Below are positions 1 to 11,225 of a stretch of DNA of 64,000 nucleotides, piece by piece. Position 1 is the stretch's first letter. Every line of letters begins with the position of its first letter. The stretch is from Bradyrhizobium diazoefficiens. GTDB taxonomy: Bacteria > Pseudomonadota > Alphaproteobacteria > Rhizobiales > Xanthobacteraceae. Both the position numbers and the translations under genes were made by a program. The stretch covers positions 1-64,000 of the forward strand of contig NZ_JAFCJJ010000006.1 of NCBI RefSeq assembly GCF_018131015.1, written 5' to 3'. The notes beneath the pieces were generated by a model. That model was not told the DNA's origin, ran no database searches, and saw only the letters and a list, made by a program, of their open reading frames with translations.

Positions 1-108
1 CATCAATCGACTTGACCAATGACCAACCTGTCAGTGATGTGTCCGAACAGGTGTCAGCTATGTCTCCGGTCTAAACATTTCGCGGGTGATGACACCGAAT
101 TTGGAGCC

Positions 109-822
109 TCAGCCCCTCGCCACAAACTCCCGCCACCCCTTCGCGCGCAAACTGCACGCCGGGCATTCGCCGCAGCCATAACCCCAATCGTGGCACGCGC
201 CGCGTTCGCCGAGATAGCAGGTGTGCGACTGCTCGCGGATGAGGTCGACAAGCCCCTCTCCGCCGAGGTCCTGCGCGAGCTTCCAGGTCGCGGCCTTGTC
301 GATCCACATCAACGGCGTGTGCAGCTCGAACTTCCTCGCCATGCCGAGCGAGAGCGCGGCCTGCATGGCGCGGATGGTTTCGTCGCGGCAATCGGGATAG
401 CCGGAATAGTCGGTCTCGCACATGCCGCCGACGATGTCCTTGATGCCGCGGCGGTAGGCCAGCGCCGCGGCAAAGGTCAAAAACACCAGGTTGCGACCGG
501 GCACAAAGGTATTCGGCAGGCCATCGGCGCCCATCGCGATCGCAACATCGCGCGTCAGCGCCGTCTCGGAGACGGCCGCAAGCGTCGGGATCGACAGCGT
601 GTGGCTCTCACCGAGCCTTGCGGCCCAGTCCGCGTGCAAGCCTTTCACCCCGTCGAGCAGCCGGTCGCGGCAGGAAAGCTCGATGGCATGGCGCTGGCCG
701 TACTCGAACCCCAGCGTCTCGACGCGCGCGAAGCGGTCAAGCGCCCAGGCGAGGCAAGTGGTGGAATCCTGGCCGCCGGAAAACAGCACCAGCGCGGTTT
801 GAGATTGGAATGGGTGGGTCAT
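109..822 (-). CDS. queC: 7-cyano-7-deazaguanine synthase QueC
   Basis: QueC makes preQ0 from 7-carboxy-7-deazaguanine, ammonia and ATP in the queuosine pathway of tRNA modification; it is cytosolic. The 237-residue product has the PP-loop ATP-binding motif LFSGGQDST near residue 14 and, near the C-terminus, the zinc-binding cysteine cluster (SHTCYLGER, then [14 protein letters not shown]) followed by the conserved R-A-K-G-W region. Length matches the family. The start MTHPFQSQ is the only one giving a normal N-terminus before the PP-loop. It is monocistronic, with a divergent small membrane-protein gene upstream. The identification is secure. Confidence 0.95.
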   Translation of the reverse strand: MTHPFQSQTALVLFSGGQDSTTCLAWALDRFARVETLGFEYGQRHAIELSCRDRLLDGVKGLHADWAARLGESHTLSIPTLAAVSETALTRDVAIAMGADGLPNTFVPGRNLVFLTFAAALAYRRGIKDIVGGMCETDYSGYPDCRDETIRAMQAALSLGMARKFELHTPLMWIDKAATWKLAQDLGGEGLVDLIREQSHTCYLGERGACHDWGYGCGECPACSLRAKGWREFVARG

Positions 823-957
823 GGGCCTTAACTAGTTCACCTCGTCAATGGCATCAATGCGCCCCCTTCGATCGGCCGGTCGGCCATTTGCGCCCAAACG
901 CTCGCGAGGGTAGTGTGCTGTTTGGTTGCTACCAATATGTATTCGGCGGGATTCGGC

Positions 958-1356
958 ATGGGCTATTTCAAGACCACGCAAGACGGGCGCAAGCTATTGT
1001 TCCTGCGTGGCACGGCGTACGTCATTGCCTCTGAACAGGATTATCAGCGGCTGCGGCAGCATTTCAAAATCTACAACAGAGCCAATTTTATCGCCGCCCT
1101 TGCAGTGAGTCTCGCCGCTGGATACTTCGCCGAGCGGATGGACGTGGTCGCCTGCGTCCTCACTATCATCGCGGGATATCTCGTCGACCTGCTCTGCACG
1201 GTCTGGATGCGGCGCTTGCTGTCTGGCCTGGAGATCTCCAACGAACGGCTGTCGTTTCGGGAATGGTGGTCCGGCACGCTCAAGCAGCTCAAGCCGACAG
1301 GCCCCTGGACCGTACAGGACCCACCGGTCCCGAGTTCGGGAAAGGTCTCCGATTGA
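958..1356 (+). CDS. Small two-helix membrane protein, function unknown
   Basis: A 132-residue protein I do not recognise. It starts with a basic, soluble stretch (MGYFKTTQDGRKLLFLRG), then has two adjacent hydrophobic segments (about FIAALAVSLAAGYF and VVACVLTIIAGYLVDLLCTVW) and a charged C-terminal tail, so an inner-membrane hairpin with both ends in the cytoplasm is likely. The ATG at 958 is preceded by a GGCGGG ribosome site; in-frame ATG at 937 and GTG at 913 are alternatives. It lies between divergent queC and co-directional mazG and is probably its own transcription unit. The hydrophobic pattern and codon use support a real gene; no function can be assigned. Confidence 0.6.
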   Translation: MGYFKTTQDGRKLLFLRGTAYVIASEQDYQRLRQHFKIYNRANFIAALAVSLAAGYFAERMDVVACVLTIIAGYLVDLLCTVWMRRLLSGLEISNERLSFREWWSGTLKQLKPTGPWTVQDPPVPSSGKVSD

Positions 1357-1463
1357 GGACCCAGGGCAAGTGGTGGAAATCAGCACAGCTGCACCGCGTT
1401 CCACTGTAATCAATCCGCTGATTGCGGCATAAGGCCCGGACCTCGAACATCCCGGTGGCCGCA

Positions 1464-2318
1464 ATGACCCCTTCCCGCGACATTTCACGCCTGATCGAGA
1501 TCATGGCGGCGCTGCGCACGCCGGTGACCGGCTGCCCTTGGGACCTCGAGCAGGATTTTGCGACGATCGCGCCCTACACGATCGAAGAGGCCTATGAAGT
1601 CGCCGACGCGATCGCGCGCGGCGATTTCGACGACCTGCGCGACGAACTCGGCGATCTCCTGCTCCAGGTAGTTTATCACGCGCAGATGGCGGAAGAGCAG
1701 GATGCGTTCGCGTTCGGCGATGTGGTCGAGGCGATCACGAAGAAGATGATCCGCCGCCATCCGCATGTCTTTGCCGACAAGGACGGCAACATCAAGCCCG
1801 CGGGCGTGAAGAGCGCGTGGGAACGTATCAAGGCCGAGGAGAAGGCCGAGCGCGCCGCGCGACGGCCGCCGGGCGAAACACACAGCTCGCTGCTTGCAAG
1901 CGTCAAGGCCGGGCTGCCCGCGCTTTCACGTGCGATGGAGCTGCAGCGCAAAGCCTCCACCGTTGGCTTCGACTGGAACGACCCGCGCGCTGTCTTGCAA
2001 AAAATCCGCGAGGAAGCCGACGAGATCGAGGCCGCGCTCGATCGCAATGACAAGCAGGAGATTGCGGAGGAGACCGGCGATTTGATGTTTGCGCTGGTCA
2101 ACCTCGCCCGCCACGTCGACGCCGATCCGGAAAGCGCGCTGCGCGCAACGAACGCGAAATTCGAGCGACGCTTTGCCTATATCGAGCGGGCGCTGGAAGC
2201 GCGGGGGCGAACGCTGGAGCAAGCGTCGCTGGAAGAGATGGATACGTTGTGGAATGAGGCGAAGGACGTGGAGAAGAAGACCCCGGTTGCTCAAGACAAC
2301 AGTCCGATGCACCGCTAG
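1464..2318 (+). CDS. mazG: Nucleoside triphosphate pyrophosphohydrolase MazG
   Basis: MazG hydrolyses (d)NTPs to monophosphates and pyrophosphate, a house-cleaning and stress-modulating activity in the cytosol. The 284-residue product has the tandem MazG architecture: the first domain begins LRTPVTGCPWDLEQDF and carries the metal-binding EEAYEVADAI and ELGDLLLQVVYHAQ helices; the second contains KIREEADEIEAAL and EETGDLMFALVNLARH. The start at 1464 (MTPSRDISRLIEIMAALR) fits the family; the open frame extends 14 codons further upstream without support. It is convergent with hflX, separated by a perfect inverted-repeat element that overlaps the hflX stop. Confidence 0.93.
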   Translation: MTPSRDISRLIEIMAALRTPVTGCPWDLEQDFATIAPYTIEEAYEVADAIARGDFDDLRDELGDLLLQVVYHAQMAEEQDAFAFGDVVEAITKKMIRRHPHVFADKDGNIKPAGVKSAWERIKAEEKAERAARRPPGETHSSLLASVKAGLPALSRAMELQRKASTVGFDWNDPRAVLQKIREEADEIEAALDRNDKQEIAEETGDLMFALVNLARHVDADPESALRATNAKFERRFAYIERALEARGRTLEQASLEEMDTLWNEAKDVEKKTPVAQDNSPMHR

Positions 2319-2325
2319 CTCCGCC

Positions 2326-2446
2326 GTCGTCCTGGCGAAAGCCAGGACCCATTACCCCAGGGAAATGCCGTCGCGCGAGAAGGCAACCGCGAGTTTTCGC
2401 CAAACCAGGTTTAGTGGTTATGGGTCCTGGCTTTCGCCAGGACGAC
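2326..2446. repeat. MITE-like palindromic element between mazG and hflX
   Basis: Positions 2326-2352 and 2420-2446 are perfect 27-bp inverted repeats (left arm begins GTCGTCCTGG, right arm ends CCAGGACGAC). Each arm also contains its own 6-bp hairpin, CCTGGC-GAAA-GCCAGG, with a GAAA loop. The 67-bp centre codes for nothing visible. No transposase is present, so this is a non-autonomous or REP-like element. Its place between convergent mazG and hflX means either strand's transcript could fold into strong hairpins, so it may double as a bidirectional terminator. The right arm ends on the first base of the hflX stop codon. Confidence 0.85.
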
Positions 2447-3831
2447 TAGCTAACCGACAGATGCGGCACCGCGTCGAACCGGTTCACGACGATGTCGCGC
2501 TTGGTCTCGTCCACCCGCACCGTCATGTCGAAGCGGCCGTCGTGCAGCTCTTTTGCCAGCACCTCGGAATTGCGATGCAGCCAGGAAATGCCGGCGCCGT
2601 CGGCGGCGTCGATGGAGAGATCGAGCGTGGTGCGCTTTGCCGCGAGCCGTTCCTCGATAGCCGCAAGCAACGCATCGACGCCCTCGCCCGACACGGCCGA
2701 CACCAGCATCGCCGGATGATCCTCCGGGCGGCGCGCCGCGATGTTCAAGAGCTCCTCGCGCTGCTCGGCGTCGAAGCGGTCGATCTTGTTCCAGACCTCG
2801 ATGATACGGCCGCTGTCGTCGGGATTGATGCCGAGCTGGCGCAGCACCGCGTCGACGTCGCTCTGCTGGGCCTCGGCGTCCTCATGCGCGATGTCGCGCA
2901 CGTGCAGGATGACGTCGGCCTCCAGCACCTCCTCGAGCGTGGCGCGGAAGGCGGCGACGAGCTGGGTCGGCAGATTGGAGATGAAGCCGACGGTGTCAGA
3001 GAGCATCGCCTTGCCGCCATGCGGCAGGTTGAGCGCGCGCAAGGTCGGATCGAGCGTGGCGAACAGCATGTCGGCGGCCTGCACGTCGGCACGGGTCAGG
3101 CGGTTGAACAGCGTGGACTTGCCGGCATTGGTGTAGCCGACCAGCGCGACGACGCGATACGGCACGCGCTGGCGGCCGGCACGGTGCAGCCGCCGCGTCG
3201 CCTGGACCTTCTTCAGCTCGCCCTCGAGCTTTGAGATGCGCTCCTGGATCAGGCGGCGGTCGGCCTCGATCTGGGTCTCGCCGGGACCGCCCATGAAACC
3301 GAAGCCGCCACGCTGGCGTTCGAGATGGGTCCAGGAGCGGACGAGGCGCGAGCGCTGGTAGTTGAGATGGGCGAGCTCGACCTGGAGCGAGCCCTCCTTG
3401 GTCTTGGCGCGGCGCCCGAAGATTTCCAGGATCAGCCCAGTGCGGTCGAGCACCTTGGCGTGCAACTCCTTTTCGAGATTGCGCTGCTGGATCGGCGCCA
3501 GCGCGCAATCCATCACCACCAGCTCGACGTCAAGGCTCTTGGCGAGCGCGGCGATCTCCTCGACCTTGCCCTTGCCTATGTAAGTGGCGGGCCGGATCTG
3601 GCTGATCGGCGCGATGATCGCATCGGCGATGACGAGATCGATCGCGCGCGCAAGGCCGGCGGCTTCATCGAGCCGGGCCTCGGCGTCGCGCTGAACATGA
3701 CTCTCCGATTGCGCGTCGGCCTGTCCCGCGCGCAGCCGCAAATAGGGGCCGATGACAAGCACCCGCCCCGTCTGCCCTGCCCCTGCCGACCGCGGACGGT
3801 CGGCATCCCCGTCGAAATTCCGGGGTTCCAA
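2446..3831 (-). CDS. hflX: Ribosome-associated GTPase HflX
   Basis: HflX is a GTPase that binds 50S/70S ribosomes and splits stalled ribosomes under stress. The 461-residue product has the N-terminal HflX domain ([25 protein letters not shown]), the glycine-rich linker [19 protein letters not shown], and the GTPase domain with G1 [10 protein letters not shown]3 DTVGFI and G4 NKID. It starts 11 bp after hfq ends, so hfq-hflX are co-transcribed, as in many proteobacteria; the ntr operon lies upstream on the same strand. Its stop codon overlaps the end of the palindromic element. Confidence 0.95.
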   Translation of the reverse strand: MEPRNFDGDADRPRSAGAGQTGRVLVIGPYLRLRAGQADAQSESHVQRDAEARLDEAAGLARAIDLVIADAIIAPISQIRPATYIGKGKVEEIAALAKSLDVELVVMDCALAPIQQRNLEKELHAKVLDRTGLILEIFGRRAKTKEGSLQVELAHLNYQRSRLVRSWTHLERQRGGFGFMGGPGETQIEADRRLIQERISKLEGELKKVQATRRLHRAGRQRVPYRVVALVGYTNAGKSTLFNRLTRADVQAADMLFATLDPTLRALNLPHGGKAMLSDTVGFISNLPTQLVAAFRATLEEVLEADVILHVRDIAHEDAEAQQSDVDAVLRQLGINPDDSGRIIEVWNKIDRFDAEQREELLNIAARRPEDHPAMLVSAVSGEGVDALLAAIEERLAAKRTTLDLSIDAADGAGISWLHRNSEVLAKELHDGRFDMTVRVDETKRDIVVNRFDAVPHLSVS

Positions 3832-3842
3832 TCAGATCACTC

Positions 3843-4091
3843 TCAAGCCGGCTGGTCCTCGCCGCCTTCGAACAACTGGATCGGCGCGCCCGGCATGATG
3901 GTCGAGATCGCATGCTTGTAGACGAGCTGCGAATGACCGTCGCGCCGAAGCAGCAAACAGAAATTGTCGAACCAGGTCACGATGCCCTGGAGCTTCACTC
4001 CGTTGACCAGAAAGATCGTCAGTGGCGTCTTGGTTTTTCGAACGTGATTAAGGAATGTGTCCTGAAGGTTTTGTGCGCGGTCTGCCGCCAT
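3843..4091 (-). CDS. hfq: RNA chaperone Hfq
   Basis: Hfq forms a hexameric ring that pairs small RNAs with mRNAs; in diazotrophic alphaproteobacteria it also affects nif gene regulation. The 82-residue product has the Sm1 region ([20 protein letters not shown], then VNGVKLQG) and the Sm2 motif (YKHAIST) typical of Hfq. Size is typical for alphaproteobacteria. It is followed after 11 bp by hflX. About 240 bp separate it from ntrX upstream, including a stem-loop next to the ntrX stop, so it probably also has its own promoter in that gap. Confidence 0.97.
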   Translation of the reverse strand: MAADRAQNLQDTFLNHVRKTKTPLTIFLVNGVKLQGIVTWFDNFCLLLRRDGHSQLVYKHAISTIMPGAPIQLFEGGEDQPA

Positions 4092-4315
4092 TGTTTTTTT
4101 CTCGCTGTTTCTTTTTATTGCGCCGGTCGCGGTCCTCTTTTGAAATCCTGGGCCCTCTCCCGGTTGCTATTCCTCATGAGATCCCCCTCGGAGGAACAGC
4201 GCGTCGATTAGAGGACAGGTCGAGATATTAGGCAAGCCGCTTCAAGCGGCATGCCCTGCCCCGACGCTCCGAAAATCTACGAAAATCGACGCTTTTCCTC
4301 GCCTGTCCCTGAGGT

Positions 4316-4332
4316 CCGCCGCGACGCGGCGG
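4316..4332 (-). terminator. GC-rich stem-loop downstream of ntrX
   Basis: CCGCCGCG and CGCGGCGG form a perfect hairpin only two bases beyond the ntrX stop codon. There is no T-run on the minus strand, so it is not a classical intrinsic terminator, but it may attenuate read-through into hfq or stabilise the ntr mRNA 3' end. A second short hairpin (GCCGCTT/AAGCGGC) lies about 70 bp further downstream on the minus strand. Confidence 0.4.
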
Positions 4333-4334
4333 TT

Positions 4335-5705
4335 TCAACCGACCCCCAGAGCCTTCAACTTCCGGTGTAGTGCCGATCGTTCCATGCCAACGAACTCCGC
4401 CGTGCGAGAAATATTTCCCGAGAATCGGCTGATCTGGGCAATCAAATAGTCGCGCTCGAACACTTCACGAGCCTCGCGCAGCGGCAAGCCCATGATGTGC
4501 TCGCCGTTGTTGCTGGTCGGCATCGCCGGTACCATCGAGCCGACGTCCTGCGGCAGCATGTCGGCGGTGATGATGACCTCCGGCCCGCCCGCGGCCAGGA
4601 TCATGACCCGCTCGACGTTGTTGCGGAGCTGCCGGACGTTGCCCGGCCAGACATGCGACTGCAGCACCGCCATCGCGTCCTGCCCGATCTGCCGCTTGGG
4701 CAGGCCGCTGCCGGCCGAGATCTGCTCCATGAAATAGTCGATCAGCTCCGGAATGTCCTCGCGCCGTTCCGACAGTGCGGGCACGCGGATCGGCACCACC
4801 GAGAGGCGGTGATAGAGATCCTCGCGGAAGTGGCCGGCCGCGATCTCCTCCTCGAGGTTGCGCGCGGTCGAGGAGATGATGCGCACGTCGACCTGCACCT
4901 TGCCCGTGCCGCCGACGCGCTGGAACGACTGCTCGACCAGCACGCGCAAGATCTTGTTCTGGGTCTCGCGCGGCATGTCCGCGATCTCGTCGATGAACAG
5001 CGTGCCGCCATGGGCTTCCTCGAGCGCCCCCGGCTTGCGCGCCTGCTCGCCGTTGGACTGCTCGATGCCGAACAGCTCGTGCTCCATGCGCTCGGGCGTG
5101 ATCGCGGCCGCGTTGATCACGACGAAGGGGCCGTCGGCGCGGCCCGACGCCGCATGCAGCGTCCGGGCGGTCAGCTCCTTGCCGGCGCCGGCAGGGCCGA
5201 CGATCAGGATGCGGCTGTTGGCCTTGGCCGCGCGCTCGATGGTCTGGCGCAGCTGGTTCATGCTCGGCGAGCGGCCGACGAGCTGGCTCGCGCTCGGCGC
5301 GAGCTGCTTCAGCTCCTTCACCTCGCGCTTCAGGCGCGAGTTCTCCAGCGCCCTCGTCGCGACCAGGATCAGCCGGTCGGCCTTGAACGGCTTCTCGATG
5401 AAGTCATAGGCGCCGCGCTTGATCGCGGCGACCGCGGTCTCGATGTTGCCGTGGCCGGAGATCATCACCACCGGAAGGTCGGCATTGTCCTTCTTGACCT
5501 GCTCCAGAAGCTGCAAGCCGTCGAGCTTGGAGCCCTGCAGCCAGATGTCGAGGAAGACCAGATGCGGCCGGCGGTTGGCGATTTCCGCCAGCGCCGTGTC
5601 GCTGTCGCGCGCGGTGCGGGTGACGAAGCCCTCGTCTTCGAGGATGCCCGCAACCAGATCCCGAATATCGGCCTCGTCATCGACAATCAGAATTTCACTT
5701 GCCAT
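4335..5705 (-). CDS. ntrX: Nitrogen-regulation response regulator NtrX
   Basis: NtrX is the response regulator partner of NtrY, linked to nitrogen, redox and envelope control in alphaproteobacteria. The 456-residue product has a receiver domain with the acidic pair D9/D10 and phospho-acceptor D53 (LVFLDIWL), a central AAA domain with Walker A GPAGAGKE and Walker B GGTLFIDEIADMP, and a Fis-type helix-turn-helix (GNISRTAEFVGMERSALHRKL). The sigma-54 contact loop GAFTGA is missing: the equivalent stretch after ELFGIEQ reads SNGEQARKPGALEE. That is usual for NtrX and argues against classic sigma-54 activation. It starts 17 bp after ntrY ends. Confidence 0.95.
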   Translation of the reverse strand: MASEILIVDDEADIRDLVAGILEDEGFVTRTARDSDTALAEIANRRPHLVFLDIWLQGSKLDGLQLLEQVKKDNADLPVVMISGHGNIETAVAAIKRGAYDFIEKPFKADRLILVATRALENSRLKREVKELKQLAPSASQLVGRSPSMNQLRQTIERAAKANSRILIVGPAGAGKELTARTLHAASGRADGPFVVINAAAITPERMEHELFGIEQSNGEQARKPGALEEAHGGTLFIDEIADMPRETQNKILRVLVEQSFQRVGGTGKVQVDVRIISSTARNLEEEIAAGHFREDLYHRLSVVPIRVPALSERREDIPELIDYFMEQISAGSGLPKRQIGQDAMAVLQSHVWPGNVRQLRNNVERVMILAAGGPEVIITADMLPQDVGSMVPAMPTSNNGEHIMGLPLREAREVFERDYLIAQISRFSGNISRTAEFVGMERSALHRKLKALGVG

Positions 5706-5722
5706 GGGTTGCGCCTGTCTTG

Positions 5723-8101
5723 TCAGCTGCCTGTTGAGGCTTCGATTTTCGTTGAATCATTAGTCATTTCAGCCGCCTCTTTGGTTTCGGCGGCCGCCTC
5801 TTTTGTTTCCTGGTCCTTGACCGCTTCCTTGCCGGCCACGTCAGTGGGCGATGTCGCCTCGCCTGCCCCAGCCTTGGCGGGGTGGCCCGAAATCGCAAAG
5901 CGCATCCGCATCCAGGCGCCGCGCTGGCCCTCCCGGAAGTCGGACGCGTCCTTCAGCTCTATGCGTCCTCCATGGTCTTCCAGCACGCGTCCGACGATCG
6001 CAAGGCCAAGGCCGGTGCCCTTGGCGCGCGTCGTGACGTAGGGCTCGAGCAGCCGCGAGCGAGCGACCTTGGGCAGGCCGATGCCGTTGTCGATGACGTC
6101 GATCAGCACGTCCTCGCCCTCGCGCGACACCACGACGTCGATGCGGCCCTTTCCGCCCAGCTCCTCCGGCGGGACCTGCTCGATCGCCTCGGTGGCGTTC
6201 TTGACGATGTTGGTGACCGCCTGCGAGATCAGCCGCCGGTCGAACTGGGCGCGCAGCGGGTCCTCCTTGAACTCGGCCTCGATATCGAGCTCGGGATGGG
6301 CGACCTTCATCAGGAACACCGCCTGACGCACGGTGTCGGCGACGTCCTCGCCCTCCATCACCGGCTTCGGCATCCGCGCAAAGCGCGAGAACTCGTCGAC
6401 CATGCGGCGGATGTCGTCGACCTGGCGCACGATGGTGTCGGTGCACTGGTCGAAGATCTGCTTGTCCTTGTCCTCGGTGATGGTCTTGCCGAACTTGCGG
6501 CGGATGCGCTCGGCGGAGAGCTGGATCGGCGTCAGCGGATTCTTGATCTCGTGGGCGATGCGGCGGGCGACGTCGCCCCAGGCCGAGGTGCGCTGCGCCG
6601 AGACCAGCTCGGTGATGTCGTCGAGCGTGATGATGTAGCTGTCGCGCGGCTGGCTGGTCTTCTCGGCGCTGACGCGGACCGACAGATTGCGCTCGGCGCC
6701 GTCGCGGGTGATCGTGATCTGGCCCTGCACCAGGCGCTGGGTCCCTTCCCGCGCCGCCTTCATCATCTCGTCGAGCTCCGGCAACACGTCGGAGAGCGGA
6801 TGGCCGAGGGTCTCGGCCTCGGAGTGCCCGATCAGCTTCTCGGCGGAACGGTTGAGGATGCCGACGCTGCCCGACGTGTCGACGCCGATGATGCCGGCGC
6901 TTGCCGACGACAGCACCGCCTCGATGAAGCGGCGGCGGCTGTCGATGAGGTCGCTGGCGCTGACGAGCTCGTCGCGCTGGCTGCGCAATTCCTGCGTCAT
7001 CTTGTTGAAGGTCTCGCCGAGCTGGGCGAGATCGCCCTCCGACTGGTGCACCGGCACCTTGACGTGGAGATCGCCGGTCGAGACGGTCTGGGCCGCGTTC
7101 ATCAGCCGCCGGATCGGCGCCACCAGCGAGTTGGCGAAGTTCAGCCCGAGCAGCACCGAAGCCATCAGGATGGTCAGCGCGATCACCGCGAACATCAGGG
7201 CAAACGCCACCTGGATCCCGAGCCGGCGCGACTCGATCTGGGCATATTCGGCGACGCTGATCTCCGTCTGGTTGACCTGACTGACGACGTTCGGGTCGAG
7301 CGGGCGGGCGACATAAAGGAACGTGTCGTTGAAGGCGCGCAGGCGGATCACCGCAGCGACGGAGCTCGCATCCGGAAGGATCGCGATTTCCGGCTCGGTC
7401 TCCTTGACGTTGCTGAGGAAGTCCGGCGCTGGCGGCGAATAGGCCAGCCGCACGCCGGTGGCGGCAGATTCCAGGATGTTGGTGCTCTTGTCGATGATCA
7501 TCGCGCCCGGCAAGTTGCGGGAGGCGGCGCTGGCCGTCAGCATTTCGCGAAACGACCGCCGATCCTGGTCGTAGAGCGGCCTCGCATGGGCGATGTCGTT
7601 GGCCATACCGAGAATGTCGCCCTGGATCAGCTGCGCATGGTCGTTCATGTAGGCGCGGGCGATCGTCAGCGAGTTCTGGATCACCTGCTTGGTCGGCCCG
7701 GAAAACAACCGGTCGAGGCCGCGCTCGATGGTGACGTTGGCGACAACCGCGACCAGCACCGCCGGCAGCACCGCCACGATCGAGAACAGGCTGACGATCT
7801 GGACGTGAAGACGTGCCGCCGCCCGGCCCCGTCGGCGCGCCAGGATGAGCTGCCAGAGCTCGCGGACGATGATCCCGACCAGCAGCAGGATCGTGGCGGC
7901 GTTGAGCAGGTAGAAGGAGCGGACCACTCCCGGCGTGGGATCGATCCCAGTCAGTCCGGTCAGGACCAGAAAGGTGAGCAGGGCCGACAACAGCGCCAGC
8001 GCCACGGCAAACGGCGCCAGCCAGCGCCGCACGGACCAGCGCCGGGGCTCTTCGGTTGAGGCCGTGTCAAAAGCTGCGGCCGAGGTATCTGCGCTGGTCA
8101 T
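5723..8101 (-). CDS. ntrY: Membrane sensor histidine kinase NtrY
   Basis: NtrY senses an envelope or redox signal and phosphorylates NtrX. From the ATG at 8101 the 792-residue protein has three N-terminal hydrophobic segments (about residues 28-50, 62-82, 99-122), a periplasmic sensor region up to about residue 300, a fourth membrane helix, a HAMP domain (SLVAPIRRLMNAAQTVSTGD), a PAS domain, the HisKA motif [15 protein letters not shown] with the phospho-histidine near residue 517, and a HATPase domain (NIVKNATEAI, GTGLGLAIV). The C-terminal 50 residues are Ala/Glu/Lys-rich and low complexity. The frame extends 32 codons upstream, but MTSADTSAAAF is the better start. Confidence 0.94.
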   Translation of the reverse strand: MTSADTSAAAFDTASTEEPRRWSVRRWLAPFAVALALLSALLTFLVLTGLTGIDPTPGVVRSFYLLNAATILLLVGIIVRELWQLILARRRGRAAARLHVQIVSLFSIVAVLPAVLVAVVANVTIERGLDRLFSGPTKQVIQNSLTIARAYMNDHAQLIQGDILGMANDIAHARPLYDQDRRSFREMLTASAASRNLPGAMIIDKSTNILESAATGVRLAYSPPAPDFLSNVKETEPEIAILPDASSVAAVIRLRAFNDTFLYVARPLDPNVVSQVNQTEISVAEYAQIESRRLGIQVAFALMFAVIALTILMASVLLGLNFANSLVAPIRRLMNAAQTVSTGDLHVKVPVHQSEGDLAQLGETFNKMTQELRSQRDELVSASDLIDSRRRFIEAVLSSASAGIIGVDTSGSVGILNRSAEKLIGHSEAETLGHPLSDVLPELDEMMKAAREGTQRLVQGQITITRDGAERNLSVRVSAEKTSQPRDSYIITLDDITELVSAQRTSAWGDVARRIAHEIKNPLTPIQLSAERIRRKFGKTITEDKDKQIFDQCTDTIVRQVDDIRRMVDEFSRFARMPKPVMEGEDVADTVRQAVFLMKVAHPELDIEAEFKEDPLRAQFDRRLISQAVTNIVKNATEAIEQVPPEELGGKGRIDVVVSREGEDVLIDVIDNGIGLPKVARSRLLEPYVTTRAKGTGLGLAIVGRVLEDHGGRIELKDASDFREGQRGAWMRMRFAISGHPAKAGAGEATSPTDVAGKEAVKDQETKEAAAETKEAAEMTNDSTKIEASTGS

Positions 8102-8284
8102 TCCGGCAATGGGTGATGAAAACGGGGGGCCGCGGACGGCGGCTACTGATGCATTCCTACCACAATGTGTTGCCGAATTGCGACAATTCCGCGGCACCCG
8201 GGTTGCGGCGGATTATCCACAGGTGCATGCAGGCCCGATGCACGTCAGGCGGAACGGAATCCGGCTCTCCCGGCTTGATGAGCC

Positions 8285-8431
8285 ATGGATAGGTTTTGTC
8301 TCGCAGTGATGGTTTCGGCGGTGCTGCTGCTGATCGTGGCCTCGGACCTCTTGGTCAATGGGCCCGGACTGCAGGAGCCGACAGCGCTCGCCGCCAACAT
8401 CCAGCCGGTCTCGGCCCGCCTGCTTCGGTGA
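8285..8431 (+). CDS. Possible 48-residue single-pass membrane peptide
   Basis: In the roughly 500-bp gap between ntrC and ntrY, the plus strand has an open frame from ATG 8285 that starts MDRFCLAVMVSAVLLL and runs as a hydrophobic N-terminal segment followed by a short polar tail ending at TGA 8431. It looks like a signal anchor or small exported peptide and is divergent from ntrY. No strong ribosome site is visible and I do not recognise the sequence, so it is a tentative call. Nothing else coding is seen in this gap. Confidence 0.3.
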   Translation: MDRFCLAVMVSAVLLLIVASDLLVNGPGLQEPTALAANIQPVSARLLR

Positions 8432-8597
8432 TCGCGGCGCCGCCCCCGCGCTCGATTGCCCCACCTGGAAATTCCCGAGGAACAATCCGGTCTGATTCGG
8501 ACTTCTGCTCACCGCGTCAGCCATCACGGCCAGCGCGATCCGGACAGGCTCGGCTCCGCCCTGGCGGGCGAAGCTGAGCCAGCGCCGGTGCCTCCAT

Positions 8598-10040
<1,443 letters not shown>

Positions 10041-10049
10041 TGTTGATCC

Positions 10050-11225
10050 TCATTTTGCCCCCTGTGACGCAGACGACGACTTCCCGGCAGAGCCGTCGCG
10101 ACTGCTGTGATCGGCATGTTTGGCCGATGTCGAGTACATCGGCATCAGCACGCGGAAGGTGGTCTTGCGCGGCTGAGATTCGCATTCGATGATGCCCCCG
10201 TGATCGCCGACGATCTTGGCGACCAGCGCAAGGCCAAGACCGGAGCCGGTCTGCTTGGTGGTCACGAAGGGATCGAACAGGTTGGGCAGAAGATCGTCCG
10301 GCACGCCCGGTCCGTTGTCCCTGACGCAGAATTCGAGCGGCAGGGAGACACGGGATTTTTGACCGGGCACTGACAGCCGCACGCCGGGACGGAAGGCGGT
10401 GGTGAGATGGATCTCGGCGTCGGGGACGTCGATCAGGGCTTCGGCGGCGTTCTTCACCAGATTGAGGAACACCTGGATGAGCTGGTCCTGGTTGGCCAGC
10501 ACCGGCGGCAGCGAGGGATCGTAGTCCTCGACGAAGCGGATGTTGCGGGCGAAGCCGGACTGCGCCAGCCGCTTCACATGGTCGAGCACCGAATGGATGT
10601 TGACGGGCCCGCGCACCACGGGCCGTTCGTCGCCGAACACCTCCATGCGGTCGACCAGCGTGACGATGCGGTCGGCCTCGTCGCAGATCAGCCGGGTCAG
10701 CATGCGGTCCTCGGAGGACGCCTGCTGCTCCAGCAGCTGCGCCGCACCGCGGATGCCGGACAGCGGGTTCTTGATCTCGTGCGCCAGCATCGCGGCGAGC
10801 GCGATCACCGAGCGCGCCGCGCTGCGATGGGTGAGCTGGCGGTCCATCTTGTCGGCGATGGTGCGCTCCTGCAGCATCACCACGATGTGGCCGGGCCGCT
10901 CCGTGACCGGGGCGACATGCAGGTCGACCTGGCGATCGCCGCCCATGCGCGGCGTGCCGAGATCGACCTTGTATTCGTTGACCGGCGAGTTCAGCGAGCG
11001 CACCTGGTCGATCAGCGCCAGCAAGGGGCTGCCGAACGGCACCAGCTCCTTCAGCGGCTGCCGCTTCAGGAACTGCGTCGACATCTCGAAGAAGGCTTCG
11101 CTTGCGATGTTGGCCCCGACGATCTTGCCGTCCGGCCCGATCAGCAGCACGGGATTGGGAAGTGCGTCGAGGATCGCTTCGCTGTCGGACAAGACCGGGC
11201 GGCGATGGTCAGCGGCTGAGCTCAT
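10050..11225 (-). CDS. ntrB: Nitrogen-regulation histidine kinase NtrB
   Basis: NtrB is the cytoplasmic kinase/phosphatase of NtrC and is controlled by PII proteins. The 391-residue product has an N-terminal PAS domain ([22 protein letters not shown]), the HisKA motif [16 protein letters not shown] (phospho-His near residue 147) and a HATPase domain ([39 protein letters not shown]). There are no membrane segments. The ATG at 11225 overlaps the dusB stop as ATGA, indicating translational coupling; the frame extends five codons further but the overlap decides the start. The C-terminus is a Ser/Lys-rich tail. Confidence 0.96.
   Translation of the reverse strand: MSSAADHRRPVLSDSEAILDALPNPVLLIGPDGKIVGANIASEAFFEMSTQFLKRQPLKELVPFGSPLLALIDQVRSLNSPVNEYKVDLGTPRMGGDRQVDLHVAPVTERPGHIVVMLQERTIADKMDRQLTHRSAARSVIALAAMLAHEIKNPLSGIRGAAQLLEQQASSEDRMLTRLICDEADRIVTLVDRMEVFGDERPVVRGPVNIHSVLDHVKRLAQSGFARNIRFVEDYDPSLPPVLANQDQLIQVFLNLVKNAAEALIDVPDAEIHLTTAFRPGVRLSVPGQKSRVSLPLEFCVRDNGPGVPDDLLPNLFDPFVTTKQTGSGLGLALVAKIVGDHGGIIECESQPRKTTFRVLMPMYSTSAKHADHSSRDGSAGKSSSASQGAK

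Noticed and set aside
4497-6041. Long plus-strand frames opposite ntrX and ntrY (also opposite valS, flotillin and RND genes)
   Set aside because: High-GC shadow frames: His/Arg/Asp-rich translations mirror the real coding strand and have no domains.
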